NCBI RefSeq assembly: GCF_001282625.1
Contig: NZ_CTEJ01000002.1
Coordinates: forward strand, 994,501 to 1,058,500
Length of the DNA: 64,000 nucleotides
Reading direction: 5' to 3'
Origin: Lascolabacillus massiliensis
GTDB taxonomy: Bacteria; Bacteroidota; Bacteroidia; Bacteroidales; Dysgonomonadaceae
Below, one piece after another: positions 26,191 to 34,633 of this stretch (positions are counted from its first letter, which is position 1; the number at the start of each line of letters is the position of its first letter). Made by a program: the position numbers and the translations under genes. The notes beneath the pieces are model-generated. The model had not been told where the DNA came from, made no database searches, and worked only from the letters and a program-made list of their open reading frames with translations.

Positions 26191-26898
26191 ATGAAACTGG
26201 ATCTTTGCCCCTCTCCTGCCCTTTATCCCCATTATAAAAGCGACCATGATACGGTAATTGTTGTGGATGTGTTCAGGGCATCTGCAACTATGTGTACAAT
26301 GCTAAACAACGGGGCAAGTGCAATAATCCCTGTCTCAAGTATTGATGAGGCAAGAACCTATAAGTCCGAAGGCTACCTGGTAGGCGCTGAGCGAAAGACA
26401 CAGAAATGTGATTTTGCTGATTTCGGAAACTCTCCTTTTGATTACTCTCCCGAAAAAGTGAAAGACAGGGAAGTCGTTTTTACCACAACAAACGGCACCA
26501 GAGCAATTGAAGCCGCAAGCGATTGCAGAGAGCTGCTTATAGGTACATTCATAAATGTTGATGCATTAGTTGAAAGATGTATTAATACAGCAGAAAGAGT
26601 GGTTATTCTATGTGCTGGATGGAACAACCGGATAAGTATTGAAGATACCCTTTTTGGCGGAGTTTTTGCTGAAAAAGCAATGGAAAAGAGTAATGTAGAA
26701 TTTGATTCTGATTCAATCAGAATGACTCTTGAACTGTGGAATCGTGTAAAAAATGATTTAATGGGGTATATAGAGGTAAGTGATCATTACAGGCGACTTG
26801 TTGACAATGGTGCAGTAAGTGATGCAGCTTATTGTCTCACTCAGAACAGCATGTCTGTTGTCCCTGTTTATAATAAATCTGACGGGAAGATATATTAA
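26191..26898 (+). CDS. comB: ComB-family 2-phosphosulfolactate phosphatase
   Basis: ComB-type enzymes dephosphorylate 2-phosphosulfolactate, a coenzyme M precursor in methanogens; bacterial members are common and their role is often uncertain. From the ATG at 26191 the product is about 235 residues with VIVVDVFRASATMCTML, the GERKT-like motif GAERKTQKCDFADFGNSP and VVFTTTNGTRAI, all signature blocks. A TTG five codons upstream is a less likely start. A TATATTTG box at 26171-26178 lies just 12 bases before the ATG, so transcripts could be almost leaderless. Its 3' end overlaps the S4-protein gene by 4 bases in convergent orientation. Confidence 0.9.
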   Translation: MKLDLCPSPALYPHYKSDHDTVIVVDVFRASATMCTMLNNGASAIIPVSSIDEARTYKSEGYLVGAERKTQKCDFADFGNSPFDYSPEKVKDREVVFTTTNGTRAIEAASDCRELLIGTFINVDALVERCINTAERVVILCAGWNNRISIEDTLFGGVFAEKAMEKSNVEFDSDSIRMTLELWNRVKNDLMGYIEVSDHYRRLVDNGAVSDAAYCLTQNSMSVVPVYNKSDGKIY

Positions 26899-27299
26899 TC
26901 GTCCCAGTCAAATTCATCAAAATCAATAGAGCCGGTGAACTGTTCAAGATCACGACGCTCTTTTTTTGTAGGGCGGCCAGTACCTCGCTGTCTATCTACA
27001 AAGCCACTGATACTATTCAGTTCCAGTATTTCATACTGGTCAGGCGGAGTAATATTCTCCATGAAATCAGGAACCATCTTCGCTCCCATTCGTTTGTCTG
27101 CAAGTGCAAGTACCTTAAATGAGTAGGTAACCGGAGGTTTTCTGACCTGTATTATATCACCCTTGCGAATAGTCCTGGATGGTTTAACAGAAATATTATT
27201 AACCATTACTCTACCCTTTTTGCAAGCTTCTGATGCAATAGTGCGAGTTTTGAAAATGCGCACAGCCCACAACCATTTGTCTACTCTAACCTCTTCCAT
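26895..27299 (-). CDS. S4-domain RNA-binding protein, Hsp15-like
   Basis: Hsp15 (HslR) binds 50S subunits carrying stalled nascent-chain tRNA and helps recycle them. The 134-residue protein has an N-terminal S4 domain, EEVRVDKWLWAVRIFKTR (quoted in part) through GRVMVNNISVKPSRTIRKGD, followed by a beta strand region (IIQVRKP, FKVLALADKRMGA) and a charged C-terminal tail with GRPTKKERRDLEQF. The tail is typical of the HslR family. It lies 23 bases downstream of pth on the minus strand, so pth and this gene probably share a message, both serving translation rescue. Confidence 0.88.
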   Translation of the reverse strand: MEEVRVDKWLWAVRIFKTRTIASEACKKGRVMVNNISVKPSRTIRKGDIIQVRKPPVTYSFKVLALADKRMGAKMVPDFMENITPPDQYEILELNSISGFVDRQRGTGRPTKKERRDLEQFTGSIDFDEFDWDD

Positions 27300-27322
27300 T
27301 ATATCTTTAGCAATCGGATCAG

Positions 27323-27883
27323 TTATTTATTATTAAACTGATTCATTGTTATGTCAATTCCTGCGAGACAGAAACTGCGAATTATTTCACAAGCCTTTTC
27401 GATACGTTCAGGCAACTTTGTCTTCTCCTCATCTGAGAACTCTTCAAGTACAAAATTAACCTGTGATCCGGGAAAGAAATCATCTCCTATACCGAATCGA
27501 AGTCTGGGATACTTCTGACCGATAAGGCCCTGTATATGTTTAAGTCCGTTATGTCCGGCATCACTCCCTTTGGATTTCAATCGCAGCGTTCCAAAAGGTA
27601 AAGAAAGATCATCTACTACAACCAGCAGGTTTTTAGTCTCAATCTTCTCTTTTTGCATCCAATACCTTATAGCGTTTCCACTAAGGTTCATGTATGTTGA
27701 TGGTTTTAATAAAATCAGATGCTTATTTTTAAGTCGCATCTCAGCCACAAAACCATATCGTTTATCCTCAAAAACAGCATTGGACGCTTTTGCTAAAGCG
27801 TCCAATACCATAAAACCTATATTGTGGCGGGTGTTTTCATATTCAGGCCCAATATTGCCTAATCCCGCTATCAAATATTTCAT
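27323..27883 (-). CDS. pth: Peptidyl-tRNA hydrolase
   Basis: Pth releases tRNA from prematurely dropped peptidyl-tRNAs. The 186-residue length is typical. The motifs are [21 protein letters not shown] at the N-terminus (catalytic His in TRHNIGF, about residue 20), [28 protein letters not shown] and [12 protein letters not shown]. The substrate-site Asn residues are present. It follows rplY by 54 bases, and the order rplY-pth-S4 protein is a translation-linked cluster. Confidence 0.97.
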   Translation of the reverse strand: MKYLIAGLGNIGPEYENTRHNIGFMVLDALAKASNAVFEDKRYGFVAEMRLKNKHLILLKPSTYMNLSGNAIRYWMQKEKIETKNLLVVVDDLSLPFGTLRLKSKGSDAGHNGLKHIQGLIGQKYPRLRFGIGDDFFPGSQVNFVLEEFSDEEKTKLPERIEKACEIIRSFCLAGIDITMNQFNNK

Positions 27884-27937
27884 TTCACAATTTTACAATT
27901 ACAATTTGGTGTTTCGAACTGTAAATCAATTGAAGAA

Positions 27938-28567
27938 TTATTCTTCTGAAGATTCTGACTCTTCTGATTCTTCGTCTTCAACTCCAGCAGCTGCAGCTGC
28001 AGCAGCATCACCTCTGGCTGCACGTGTCAACTGAACACGGCATACAACAGCGTTCTTAGCATTTAGCAACTCAAGACCTTCGAAACTCAGATCGCCAACC
28101 TGGATTGATTTTCCAAGTGCAAGCTTTTCTACATTTATAACCAACTCCTCAGGTAAATTAGCTGCTAATGCTCTTACTCTCAGCTTCCTTAAATCGAGTG
28201 ACAACTTACCACCGGCTTTAACACCAGCTGCGAGACCTTTCAGACGTACCGGTAATTCAATTACCACTGGTTTATCTTCAAATACATGTAAGAAATCAAT
28301 ATGCAGAATCTGCTCTTTTACTGGGTGAAACTGAACCTCTTTCAGGATCGCCTGCATTTTCTTTTCTCCAAGATCAAGATTTACCAGAAATACTTCCGGA
28401 GTATAAATCAAATTGCGTACTGCACCCTGTTTTATTACAAAATTCAGGTTCTCGTTTCCATGTCCACCATATACTACGCAAGGAATTAAACCTTCGCTGC
28501 GGTACGATTTGGCTGCTTTCTTTCCGAAACCATCTCTGATCTCGCCTTTTAATTCAAATGTTTTCAT
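27938..28567 (-). CDS. rplY: 50S ribosomal protein L25 (general stress protein Ctc type)
   Basis: L25/Ctc binds 5S rRNA. The 209-residue long form has an N-terminal L25 domain (about 1-90, start MKTFELKGEIRDGFGKKAAK) and a C-terminal TL5-like beta domain (about 95-185). The tail consists of seven or eight consecutive alanines followed by an acidic stretch EDEESEESESSEE. The alanine run is coded by a GCA/GCT repeat near 27985-28010, so its length might vary between strains. A promoter-like TATCTTTG lies 82 bases upstream. It heads the rplY-pth-S4 operon. Confidence 0.96.
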   Translation of the reverse strand: MKTFELKGEIRDGFGKKAAKSYRSEGLIPCVVYGGHGNENLNFVIKQGAVRNLIYTPEVFLVNLDLGEKKMQAILKEVQFHPVKEQILHIDFLHVFEDKPVVIELPVRLKGLAAGVKAGGKLSLDLRKLRVRALAANLPEELVINVEKLALGKSIQVGDLSFEGLELLNAKNAVVCRVQLTRAARGDAAAAAAAGVEDEESEESESSEE

Positions 28568-28648
28568 TTTTTAATTTTGTTTGTGTTACTCAAAATAAAG
28601 TGCTTTCTCTTTATTTCCCATCACACGGGAGCTTTCAAAAAAGCGGCG

Positions 28649-28679
28649 CAAAGATAGTGATTTACTAATTATTATGCAA
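28649..28679 (-). promoter_or_regulatory. Promoter for rplY-pth
   Basis: The complement of 28649-28656 reads TATCTTTG and is preceded by TTG (complement of 28677-28679) at a 20-base spacing. The position, 82 bases before the rplY ATG, is reasonable for the start of the rplY-pth-S4 operon. Confidence 0.6.
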
Positions 28680-28683
28680 TTAT

Positions 28684-30588
28684 CTATCTCACTCTTTTTC
28701 TTAAATCTTCAACAGGAATAGATATTAATCGCCCAATAGGTTTATCACCCCTGTATGTTATAATCCTCATTATATCGGCATCCTTAGGAATCTTCTGTGC
28801 CTCTGTATATTTTGGATAGAAATTATCAGGAGTTGATGCATCAAAGCTGGTATAAATATCCAATCCTTTAATCTCAGGTGTAAGAGTGACATAATAATCA
28901 TCACCTTCTTTGGTTACACTAATTGAAGGATCATATATTGCAGGCGAATATTTGGTTTTAGCGTAATCAAATCTTTTGAAATGATCCTCAGTTTTAGATA
29001 CAAATTTGTCCCAATCCTTATTTTCACGAGGTGACCATAGTGATTCAGCAGCAGCAAATCCACGAGGCCATGTCATATATTCAGCCTGACGTATGTTGTA
29101 TATCTGCTCTGTCCACAGGTTTGCCTGTCCTCCCAAGATATATTTTGCATTTGCACCTTCAGGTACAGGATCAAACTTATAGGTCTGATTAAGTCTCAAT
29201 GATGCATAAACACGAGGTTCAGTAGCCACGTCTGCCTGCATATAATCCAAATATACAAAGTTGGTAGGACTCATCACAACATAGTGCTCTGAATTTGATG
29301 CCTCGATACCATACTTAACACCTCTCCAACTCATAAGAGCAGTAGTTGGCGAAATTCCACCCTCTAAAATCTCGTCCCAGCCCATCATTTTCTTTCCTTT
29401 TGAAAGAATAATTTCCTCTACTCTGTGACCAAAGTATGACTGTACTTCTGCCATATTCTTAAGATTCTCTCTGGCCATCAATTCTTTCACATCACTGCTC
29501 TTTTCCCAGAAAGTGTATGGAGCCTCATCTCCACCGGTATGTATATAGTCAAATGGAAATAATTCAGCCAATTCGGTAATAATCTTATCCAGGTATTCAT
29601 ATACTTTTTCATTTGCCGGATTAAGAGTATTCTCATATATAGCAGCTGGACGGCCACCTGTATTCCAGTCTAGGAATGGAGCACCCGTTCTCACAAAATG
29701 ATCTCCACTTTCAGGGAAACATGCTAGCTCGGGATAAGCAGCAAGAATTGCAGAACTATGACCAGGCACATCAACTTCAGGCATAATCTGAATATTTCTA
29801 TCCAAAGCATACTTTACAATTTCCTTTATCTCTTCCTGAGTATAAAAACCTCCATAGTTTTTAGGTGCATCCGGATCAGGATCAGAGAAACCTCCAAACC
29901 ATCCTATCTGTTCGGTACGCCATGCCCCAACCTCAGTAAGCTTTGGCAAACTTTTAATCTCTATACGCCATCCCTCATCATCAGTAAGATGCCAGTGGAA
30001 GATATTGTATTTATATTTTGCCATATTGTCGATATACTTCTTAATCTCATCCACTGTAAAAAAGTGGCGTGAAACATCAAGCATTAAACCTCTCCAGCCT
30101 ACTCTTGGATAGTCTACTATCTCAATCTGAGGCAGTTGCCACGAAACATTACTCTCAAGCTTATCACTCTCTATCTGAGGAGGTAAAAGCTGAAAAAGAG
30201 TCTGCACACCATAATGCAATCCGGCAGGTTTATTAGCCTTCAAAGTGATCTTTTGATTAGTTACATTCAGTTCATAACCCTCATCACCAATCTTTTCATT
30301 TCTGCTGCTATTTAAAACAAGTTCGATATTAGCATTAGAATTATTCTCGGTGATTGTTACTTTCTTACCCGGTGCAAGAGAAAGCTTCTCCTTTAGAAGG
30401 TTATTTACATATTCGGTTTCTCCTCCCTTTGGAACAGAAACAACTATCTCATCCGGTAACACGTAGTGACCACCTTTCTTATTCACAGATACCGGCTCCG
30501 GAATAATTGAAACTGCACGCTCAACCTGTTGTGCGTTTCCGGTAAGACTAAACATTATCACTAAAATTAATAGTAAATTATTCTTCAT
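28684..30588 (-). CDS. Beta-N-acetylhexosaminidase, glycoside hydrolase family 20
   Basis: GH20 enzymes release terminal beta-linked GlcNAc or GalNAc by substrate-assisted catalysis. I start at the ATG at 30588, which opens a clean signal peptide (hydrophobic LLLILVIMFSLTG, cleavage near GNAQ); the ATG at 30633 would add 15 polar residues. The mature protein of about 615 residues has a GH20b domain (about 20-150), a TIM barrel with GLMLDVSRHFF and the catalytic pair in HTGGDEAPYTFW, and a short C-terminal beta domain. It is probably periplasmic or surface-exposed and could act on host or fungal glycans or on cell-wall fragments. It is not beside a Sus pair. Confidence 0.95.
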   Translation of the reverse strand: MKNNLLLILVIMFSLTGNAQQVERAVSIIPEPVSVNKKGGHYVLPDEIVVSVPKGGETEYVNNLLKEKLSLAPGKKVTITENNSNANIELVLNSSRNEKIGDEGYELNVTNQKITLKANKPAGLHYGVQTLFQLLPPQIESDKLESNVSWQLPQIEIVDYPRVGWRGLMLDVSRHFFTVDEIKKYIDNMAKYKYNIFHWHLTDDEGWRIEIKSLPKLTEVGAWRTEQIGWFGGFSDPDPDAPKNYGGFYTQEEIKEIVKYALDRNIQIMPEVDVPGHSSAILAAYPELACFPESGDHFVRTGAPFLDWNTGGRPAAIYENTLNPANEKVYEYLDKIITELAELFPFDYIHTGGDEAPYTFWEKSSDVKELMARENLKNMAEVQSYFGHRVEEIILSKGKKMMGWDEILEGGISPTTALMSWRGVKYGIEASNSEHYVVMSPTNFVYLDYMQADVATEPRVYASLRLNQTYKFDPVPEGANAKYILGGQANLWTEQIYNIRQAEYMTWPRGFAAAESLWSPRENKDWDKFVSKTEDHFKRFDYAKTKYSPAIYDPSISVTKEGDDYYVTLTPEIKGLDIYTSFDASTPDNFYPKYTEAQKIPKDADIMRIITYRGDKPIGRLISIPVEDLRKRVR

Positions 30589-30696
30589 TTTGATATTGCT
30601 GTTAAATTTTATATTTGAATTTTTTATTATCACAAACGTACAAAAAAACTTATAATAACTATTTAATTAAATATAGATTAAGAATATATCATAGGG

Positions 30697-30779
30697 ACAT
30701 TGTCTTTATCCTCCTCATTAATTTATGACGTCGATATGAAGATAGTATGAAAAAGATAAGAGGATGATACGGACAATGT
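30697..30779. repeat. Intergenic repeat, copy B, an imperfect 83-bp inverted repeat
   Basis: The ends ACATTGTC (30697-30704) and GACAATGT (30772-30779) are perfect inverted copies, and the first and last 20 bases pair at 17 of 20 positions. The inner 37 bases (30705-30741) match copy A at 13894-13930 at 33 of 37 positions. It lies in the gap between the aldo/keto reductase gene and the GH20 gene. The size and symmetry fit a small non-autonomous palindromic element. Confidence 0.6.
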
Positions 30780-30839
30780 ATGGGCGATGCATGGTCAATA
30801 TTCAATCCTGACATGAGAAGTGATCACTATTATTCAGTC

Positions 30840-31667
30840 CTAAAACTCAATAAAATCGGGATGAACTCCTGTGCGTCTATTTCTATCCAGTTTATCAATC
30901 TGTTTTATTTCATCATCTGAGAGTCTAAAATCGAATATATCTATATTTTCGGCGAGTCTCTCTTCATGTGAAGATTTTGGTATTGTAACAATCCCTTTCT
31001 GAATATTCCATCTGAGAACTACCTGAGCAGGTGATTTGCCATGTTTGCCGGCAATATCTACAAGAGTTTCATCCTGCAGAAGTGAATTTTTTTTGCTTCC
31101 TAGAGGACTCCAGGCTTCGGGAACTATTCCTTTACCTTTGCAATAGTCGATAATTTCCTGTTGTATTAGATAGGGATGTAGTTCTATCTGATTTACTGCA
31201 GGAATTACTGTTGCATCTTTGAGCAGCTCTTCGAGATGGTGTATAAGATGATTACTAACACCAATTGCTCTGGTTTTACCATCTATATAAATATCCTCCA
31301 TCGCTTTCCATGCAGATGAGACCATACCTTTTACAGGCCAGTGCACAAGGTAAAGATCGATATAATCGAGTCTCAGATTTTTGAGGCTACCTTCAAAAGC
31401 CATCTGAATGCGATTGTTAAGAATATCAGTTCCCCATAGTTTAGTTGTCACAAAAATATCTTCCCGCAAGATTCCACTTTCACGTATTGCCTTTCCAACC
31501 GGCTTCTCGTTCATGTATAATGTGGCAGTATCAATATGCCTGTAGCCTTTGTCGAGAGCAGTTCTAACAGCACGATAAGTTTCATCATCATTCATTCCGA
31601 TTTTGTAAGTACCAAGTCCTATTACAGGAATACTTACATCATTGTTCAAAAGAATTTTTTTAGTCAT
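30840..31667 (-). CDS. Aldo/keto reductase
   Basis: This NADPH-dependent oxidoreductase of 275 residues is of the 2,5-diketo-gluconate/methylglyoxal reductase type. The catalytic tetrad is visible: Asp and Tyr in HIDTATLYMNE (about 46-55), Lys in TTKLWG and His in LYLVHWPVKG. The C-terminal cofactor segment IPKSSHEERLAENIDIFDF (quoted in part) fits NADPH binding. No signal peptide is present, unlike the Fe-S reductase at 10.9 kb. It follows ribF by 4 bases and is probably cotranscribed with it. The physiological substrate is unknown. Confidence 0.93.
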   Translation of the reverse strand: MTKKILLNNDVSIPVIGLGTYKIGMNDDETYRAVRTALDKGYRHIDTATLYMNEKPVGKAIRESGILREDIFVTTKLWGTDILNNRIQMAFEGSLKNLRLDYIDLYLVHWPVKGMVSSAWKAMEDIYIDGKTRAIGVSNHLIHHLEELLKDATVIPAVNQIELHPYLIQQEIIDYCKGKGIVPEAWSPLGSKKNSLLQDETLVDIAGKHGKSPAQVVLRWNIQKGIVTIPKSSHEERLAENIDIFDFRLSDDEIKQIDKLDRNRRTGVHPDFIEF

Positions 31668-31671
31668 AAGG

Positions 31672-32604
31672 TTACATGTTTTTTAGTCGCTGCAGAACCA
31701 GACTCTTGTCATTATGTATCTGATCTATCAGCTCTTCCATTCTGTCAAATTTTTTATCTTCACGAATAAAGTCTATAAATTCAACTGTAAGCGACTGATC
31801 ATACAGATCGGCATTAAAGTTGAAAATATTCACTTCAACACTGATTTCAGGGTCGTCATGTAGTGTGGGACGAGTGCCTATATACAGCATACCTTCATAA
31901 ATTATGTCACGAATGTGAACCAATACAGCATATACCCCAAGTTTTGGTATCACTTTATATCTCTCCCAAGATTTTATATTTGCAGTGGGGAAGCCAATTG
32001 TACGTCCAACGCGGTAGCCCTCAACAATCTTTCCGGAGAGTGTATAATTGTATGTCAGCAGACTATTTGCCTTCTCTATTTCGCCATTCTTGAGCAGTCG
32101 CCTTATCTTAGTTGAACTAACATTCTCACCATCAATCTGAAGCTCCCTGGCCTCTATTACATTCATTCCCAGCTCATTGCCATATTTCACATACTCCTGA
32201 AATCCATCTTCACGGTTATGTCCAAATCGGTGGTCGTATCCAACTATTAATGTATGAATTCCAATATCCTGTTTTAGCACCTGCTGCATAAACTCCTGAG
32301 CAGTCATCTCTGCAATATCAGTAGTAAAGGGAAGAGTAATGCAATAATCAATACCTGTAGTTTGTAATTGCTCAATTTTTTCTTCATATCTGCAAAGCAG
32401 TGCTGGCTGATAATCTTTCTGAAGTACTTTTCGAGGATGAACAGGGAAGGTAACAACGGCTGAGGGCAAATTAAGACGTTTTGCCTCCTCTTTCACCTGA
32501 TTTAACAGATATCTGTGACCTAAGTGAACACCGTCAAAAAAGCCAATCGTGCCCACGAATGAGCCTCCAACTATACTCTTTCCTGTAAGATCAATTCGTT
32601 CCAA
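31672..32604 (-). CDS. ribF: Bifunctional riboflavin kinase / FAD synthetase
   Basis: RibF makes FMN and then FAD from riboflavin and ATP. The 310-residue protein has an N-terminal nucleotidyltransferase domain (about 1-180) with GFFDGVHLGHRYLL and VGYDHRFGHNREDG and a C-terminal kinase domain (about 185-310) with GRTIGFPTANI and EVNIFNFNADLYDQ. Both halves look complete. There is no FMN riboswitch in the 190 bases upstream. It leads a two-gene unit with the aldo/keto reductase. Confidence 0.97.
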   Translation of the reverse strand: MERIDLTGKSIVGGSFVGTIGFFDGVHLGHRYLLNQVKEEAKRLNLPSAVVTFPVHPRKVLQKDYQPALLCRYEEKIEQLQTTGIDYCITLPFTTDIAEMTAQEFMQQVLKQDIGIHTLIVGYDHRFGHNREDGFQEYVKYGNELGMNVIEARELQIDGENVSSTKIRRLLKNGEIEKANSLLTYNYTLSGKIVEGYRVGRTIGFPTANIKSWERYKVIPKLGVYAVLVHIRDIIYEGMLYIGTRPTLHDDPEISVEVNIFNFNADLYDQSLTVEFIDFIREDKKFDRMEELIDQIHNDKSLVLQRLKNM

Positions 32605-32735
32605 AATATACAGAATGTTTTGTTTTTGTGTTAAATAAACGTCTGATCAGACCTTTTGGTTTAAAACTGAAGATCTGAACAGGGTTCTAATGTTATAATT
32701 ATACGTAAAAGTAACAACAAGAATCAATTATTCAA

Positions 32736-32743
32736 TATCTTTG
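32736..32743 (+). promoter_or_regulatory. Probable -7 box for the DUF1080 lipoprotein gene
   Basis: TATCTTTG matches TAnnTTTG, 53 bases upstream of the ATG at 32797. No TTTG lies 19-21 bases before it, so the -33 part is weak. Confidence 0.5.
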
Positions 32744-32796
32744 TACATATTTTATGGATATCAAACAAGTTTAATCATATAAAAATAGTATTAACT

Positions 32797-34068
32797 ATGA
32801 AGTCTAAATTTTACTTAATTATTTTAATGGCGATTATGACATTTACATCAGCCTGCACGAGTGAAGGTAAACATAACACCCTTACTCAGGAGGAAATTAA
32901 TGACGGATGGGAGTTGCTTTTTGACGGCACTACACTCAACGGTTGGCGCGACTACAACGGTGAATCTCTTACTGCCCCATGGTTTGCCGAAGATGGTATG
33001 ATTCAGGCAAAAGGAGAAGGTGCAGATGAACATGGTTATATTGTAACCGAAAAGATTTACGAGAACTTTGAGCTGGTTTGGGACTGGAAAATTGCAGAGG
33101 GTGGCAATAGTGGTGTTCTTTATCATGTTGTAGAGAATCCTAAATTTGCAGTTCCTTATATAACCGGACCTGAATATCAGTTGATTGATGATGAAGGATT
33201 TCCGGAACCGCTTGAGGATTGGCAAAAAACTGCTGCTGACTATGCCATGTATACCACTGATCCTGCAAAGTTAAAAACAAAGCCTGCAGGCGAATGGAAT
33301 ACATCAAAGATTGTTTTTGACAATGGGCATGTAGAACATTGGCTTAACGGAGAAAAGGTTATTGAGTTTGAAGCGTGGACTGAAGATTGGTTTGCCCGTA
33401 AAAACAGTGGTAAATGGGAAAATGCCCCAGAGTATGGTTTGGCAAGAAAAGGTGTTATCTGCTTACAGGACCATGGTTCCGCAGCATGGTTCCGTAATGT
33501 GAAGATTAAAAAGCTTCCACGCAAAACCAAAGAGGTTAATCTTTTCAACGGAGTAGATCTTCAGGGATGGGAAGTTTATGGTACCGAGAAATGGTATGTA
33601 GAAGATGGTCTACTGGTGTGCGAAAGCGGTCCGGACAAACAATATGGCTATCTTGCAACACGTGAATATTACGATGATTTTGACCTTAGCGTAGAGTTCA
33701 AACAGGAAGCAGATGGAAATTCAGGTGTTTTCATTCGTTCATTTATTGAGCCGGGTGCTATTGTAAACGGATGGCAGGTAGAGGTTGCTCCAAAAGGACA
33801 TGACACAGGAGGTATTTATGAATCTTATGGACGTGGATGGCTTGTACAGATCCCGGACGAAAAAGAGGAGATACTTAAAGTGGGCGATTGGAACACGTTG
33901 CGTATTATTGTTAAAGGTGACAATGTGAAGACATATCTTAACGGTGAGGAGATGGTTGACCTTTATGACGAAAAGATTGGTGCTGCTCAGGGCCGTATCG
34001 CTTTACAGATTCATGATGGAGGTGGCATAAAAGTTCTTTGGAGAAATCTGATTTTACAGACACTCTAA
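32797..34068 (+). CDS. Lipoprotein with two tandem DUF1080 (3-keto-disaccharide hydrolase-like) domains
   Basis: The DUF1080 fold is a concanavalin-like beta-sandwich; some members hydrolyse 3-keto-glycosides. The 423-residue protein has a signal with lipobox TSAC (about residue 20). Its first domain (about 30-245) starts GWELLFDGTTLNGWRDY, and a second (about 246-423) starts EVNLFNGVDLQGWEVYG, each with a GNSGV turn (GGNSGVLYHV and DGNSGVFIRSF) and a VKIKKLP or LWRNLIL end. It is flanked by a terminator at 34094-34127. The gene is monocistronic with no dehydrogenase partner in this window, so substrate and activity are inferred from family only. Confidence 0.9.
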   Translation: MKSKFYLIILMAIMTFTSACTSEGKHNTLTQEEINDGWELLFDGTTLNGWRDYNGESLTAPWFAEDGMIQAKGEGADEHGYIVTEKIYENFELVWDWKIAEGGNSGVLYHVVENPKFAVPYITGPEYQLIDDEGFPEPLEDWQKTAADYAMYTTDPAKLKTKPAGEWNTSKIVFDNGHVEHWLNGEKVIEFEAWTEDWFARKNSGKWENAPEYGLARKGVICLQDHGSAAWFRNVKIKKLPRKTKEVNLFNGVDLQGWEVYGTEKWYVEDGLLVCESGPDKQYGYLATREYYDDFDLSVEFKQEADGNSGVFIRSFIEPGAIVNGWQVEVAPKGHDTGGIYESYGRGWLVQIPDEKEEILKVGDWNTLRIIVKGDNVKTYLNGEEMVDLYDEKIGAAQGRIALQIHDGGGIKVLWRNLILQTL

Positions 34069-34093
34069 AACAAACTTAATACATAATTTGTTA

Positions 34094-34127
34094 AGAGAGG
34101 GAGCATAATTGCTCTCTCTTTTTCTTT
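34094..34127 (+). terminator. Rho-independent terminator after the DUF1080 gene
   Basis: AGAGAGGGAGCA (34094-34105) and TGCTCTCTCTTT (34110-34121) form a 12-bp stem with two G-U pairs and a 4-base loop, followed by TTTCTTT. Confidence 0.85.
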
Positions 34128-34201
34128 GGCACCATTTTTGATATTCTTGTTATAAACAAAAGGTTGTCATCTTTTTTATATCGATTTCAAAAAATTCAAC
34201 C

Positions 34202-34209
34202 TATATTTG
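34202..34209 (+). promoter_or_regulatory. Probable -7 box for rsfS-ftsH
   Basis: TATATTTG matches TAnnTTTG, 27 bases before the rsfS ATG and well after the DUF1080 terminator. The -33 box is not obvious. Confidence 0.5.
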
Positions 34210-34235
34210 TATTACTAACTCACTTAAAATAAAGA

Positions 34236-34595
34236 ATGACAGAAAAAAGCTTACTACTTAAGAATATTATTGAAGGAATTCAGGAGAAAAAAGGGAAAAA
34301 CATAAATACTATTAACTTAAAAGGTATTACCGGAGCTGTGTGCGACTATTTTGTGATATGCGAAGGTAACTCACCTACACAGGTATCTGCACTTGCAGAA
34401 TCTGTTGAGAAAATTGTTAAAGAAAAAACTAATGAATACCCAATCCGGGTTCAGGGTAAGCAGCAATCAGAATGGATAGGAATGGACTATGGAGATGTAA
34501 TAGTTCATATTTTTCTTCCCGAATTAAGAAATTACTATAATATAGATTTACTTTGGGGCGATGCACATTCTGAGCGCATTCCTAATTTAGATTAA
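34236..34595 (+). CDS. rsfS: Ribosomal silencing factor RsfS
   Basis: RsfS binds L14 and blocks joining of the 30S and 50S subunits when nutrients are poor. The 119-residue protein has the family blocks GAVCDYFVICEGNSPTQV (about 36-53), EYPIRVQGKQQSEWIGMDYGDVIVHIF (quoted in part) and RNYYNIDLLWGDA near the end. It is complete and of normal length. The rsfS-ftsH pair with a 38-base gap is a common Bacteroidota order. It ties translation control to protein quality control (inference). Confidence 0.96.
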   Translation: MTEKSLLLKNIIEGIQEKKGKNINTINLKGITGAVCDYFVICEGNSPTQVSALAESVEKIVKEKTNEYPIRVQGKQQSEWIGMDYGDVIVHIFLPELRNYYNIDLLWGDAHSERIPNLD

Positions 34596-34633
34596 AAAGT
34601 TAAATTACCAAGCAATAAAAGAGGTTCAAATAA

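Noticed and set aside
27570-28034. 154-codon open frame antisense to pth and rplY
   Set aside because: It overlaps two firmly identified genes on the opposite strand and its sequence shows low-complexity Ser/Ala translation of their repeats.
32605-32796. FMN riboswitch upstream of ribF
   Set aside because: The upstream region is short and AT-rich, with none of the conserved RFN-element segments.
34126-34141. Sigma-54-like promoter (TTGGCACC...TTGAT) upstream of rsfS
   Set aside because: The -24 part matches, but the -12 part has GA where GC is needed, and the site overlaps the T run of the DUF1080 terminator.
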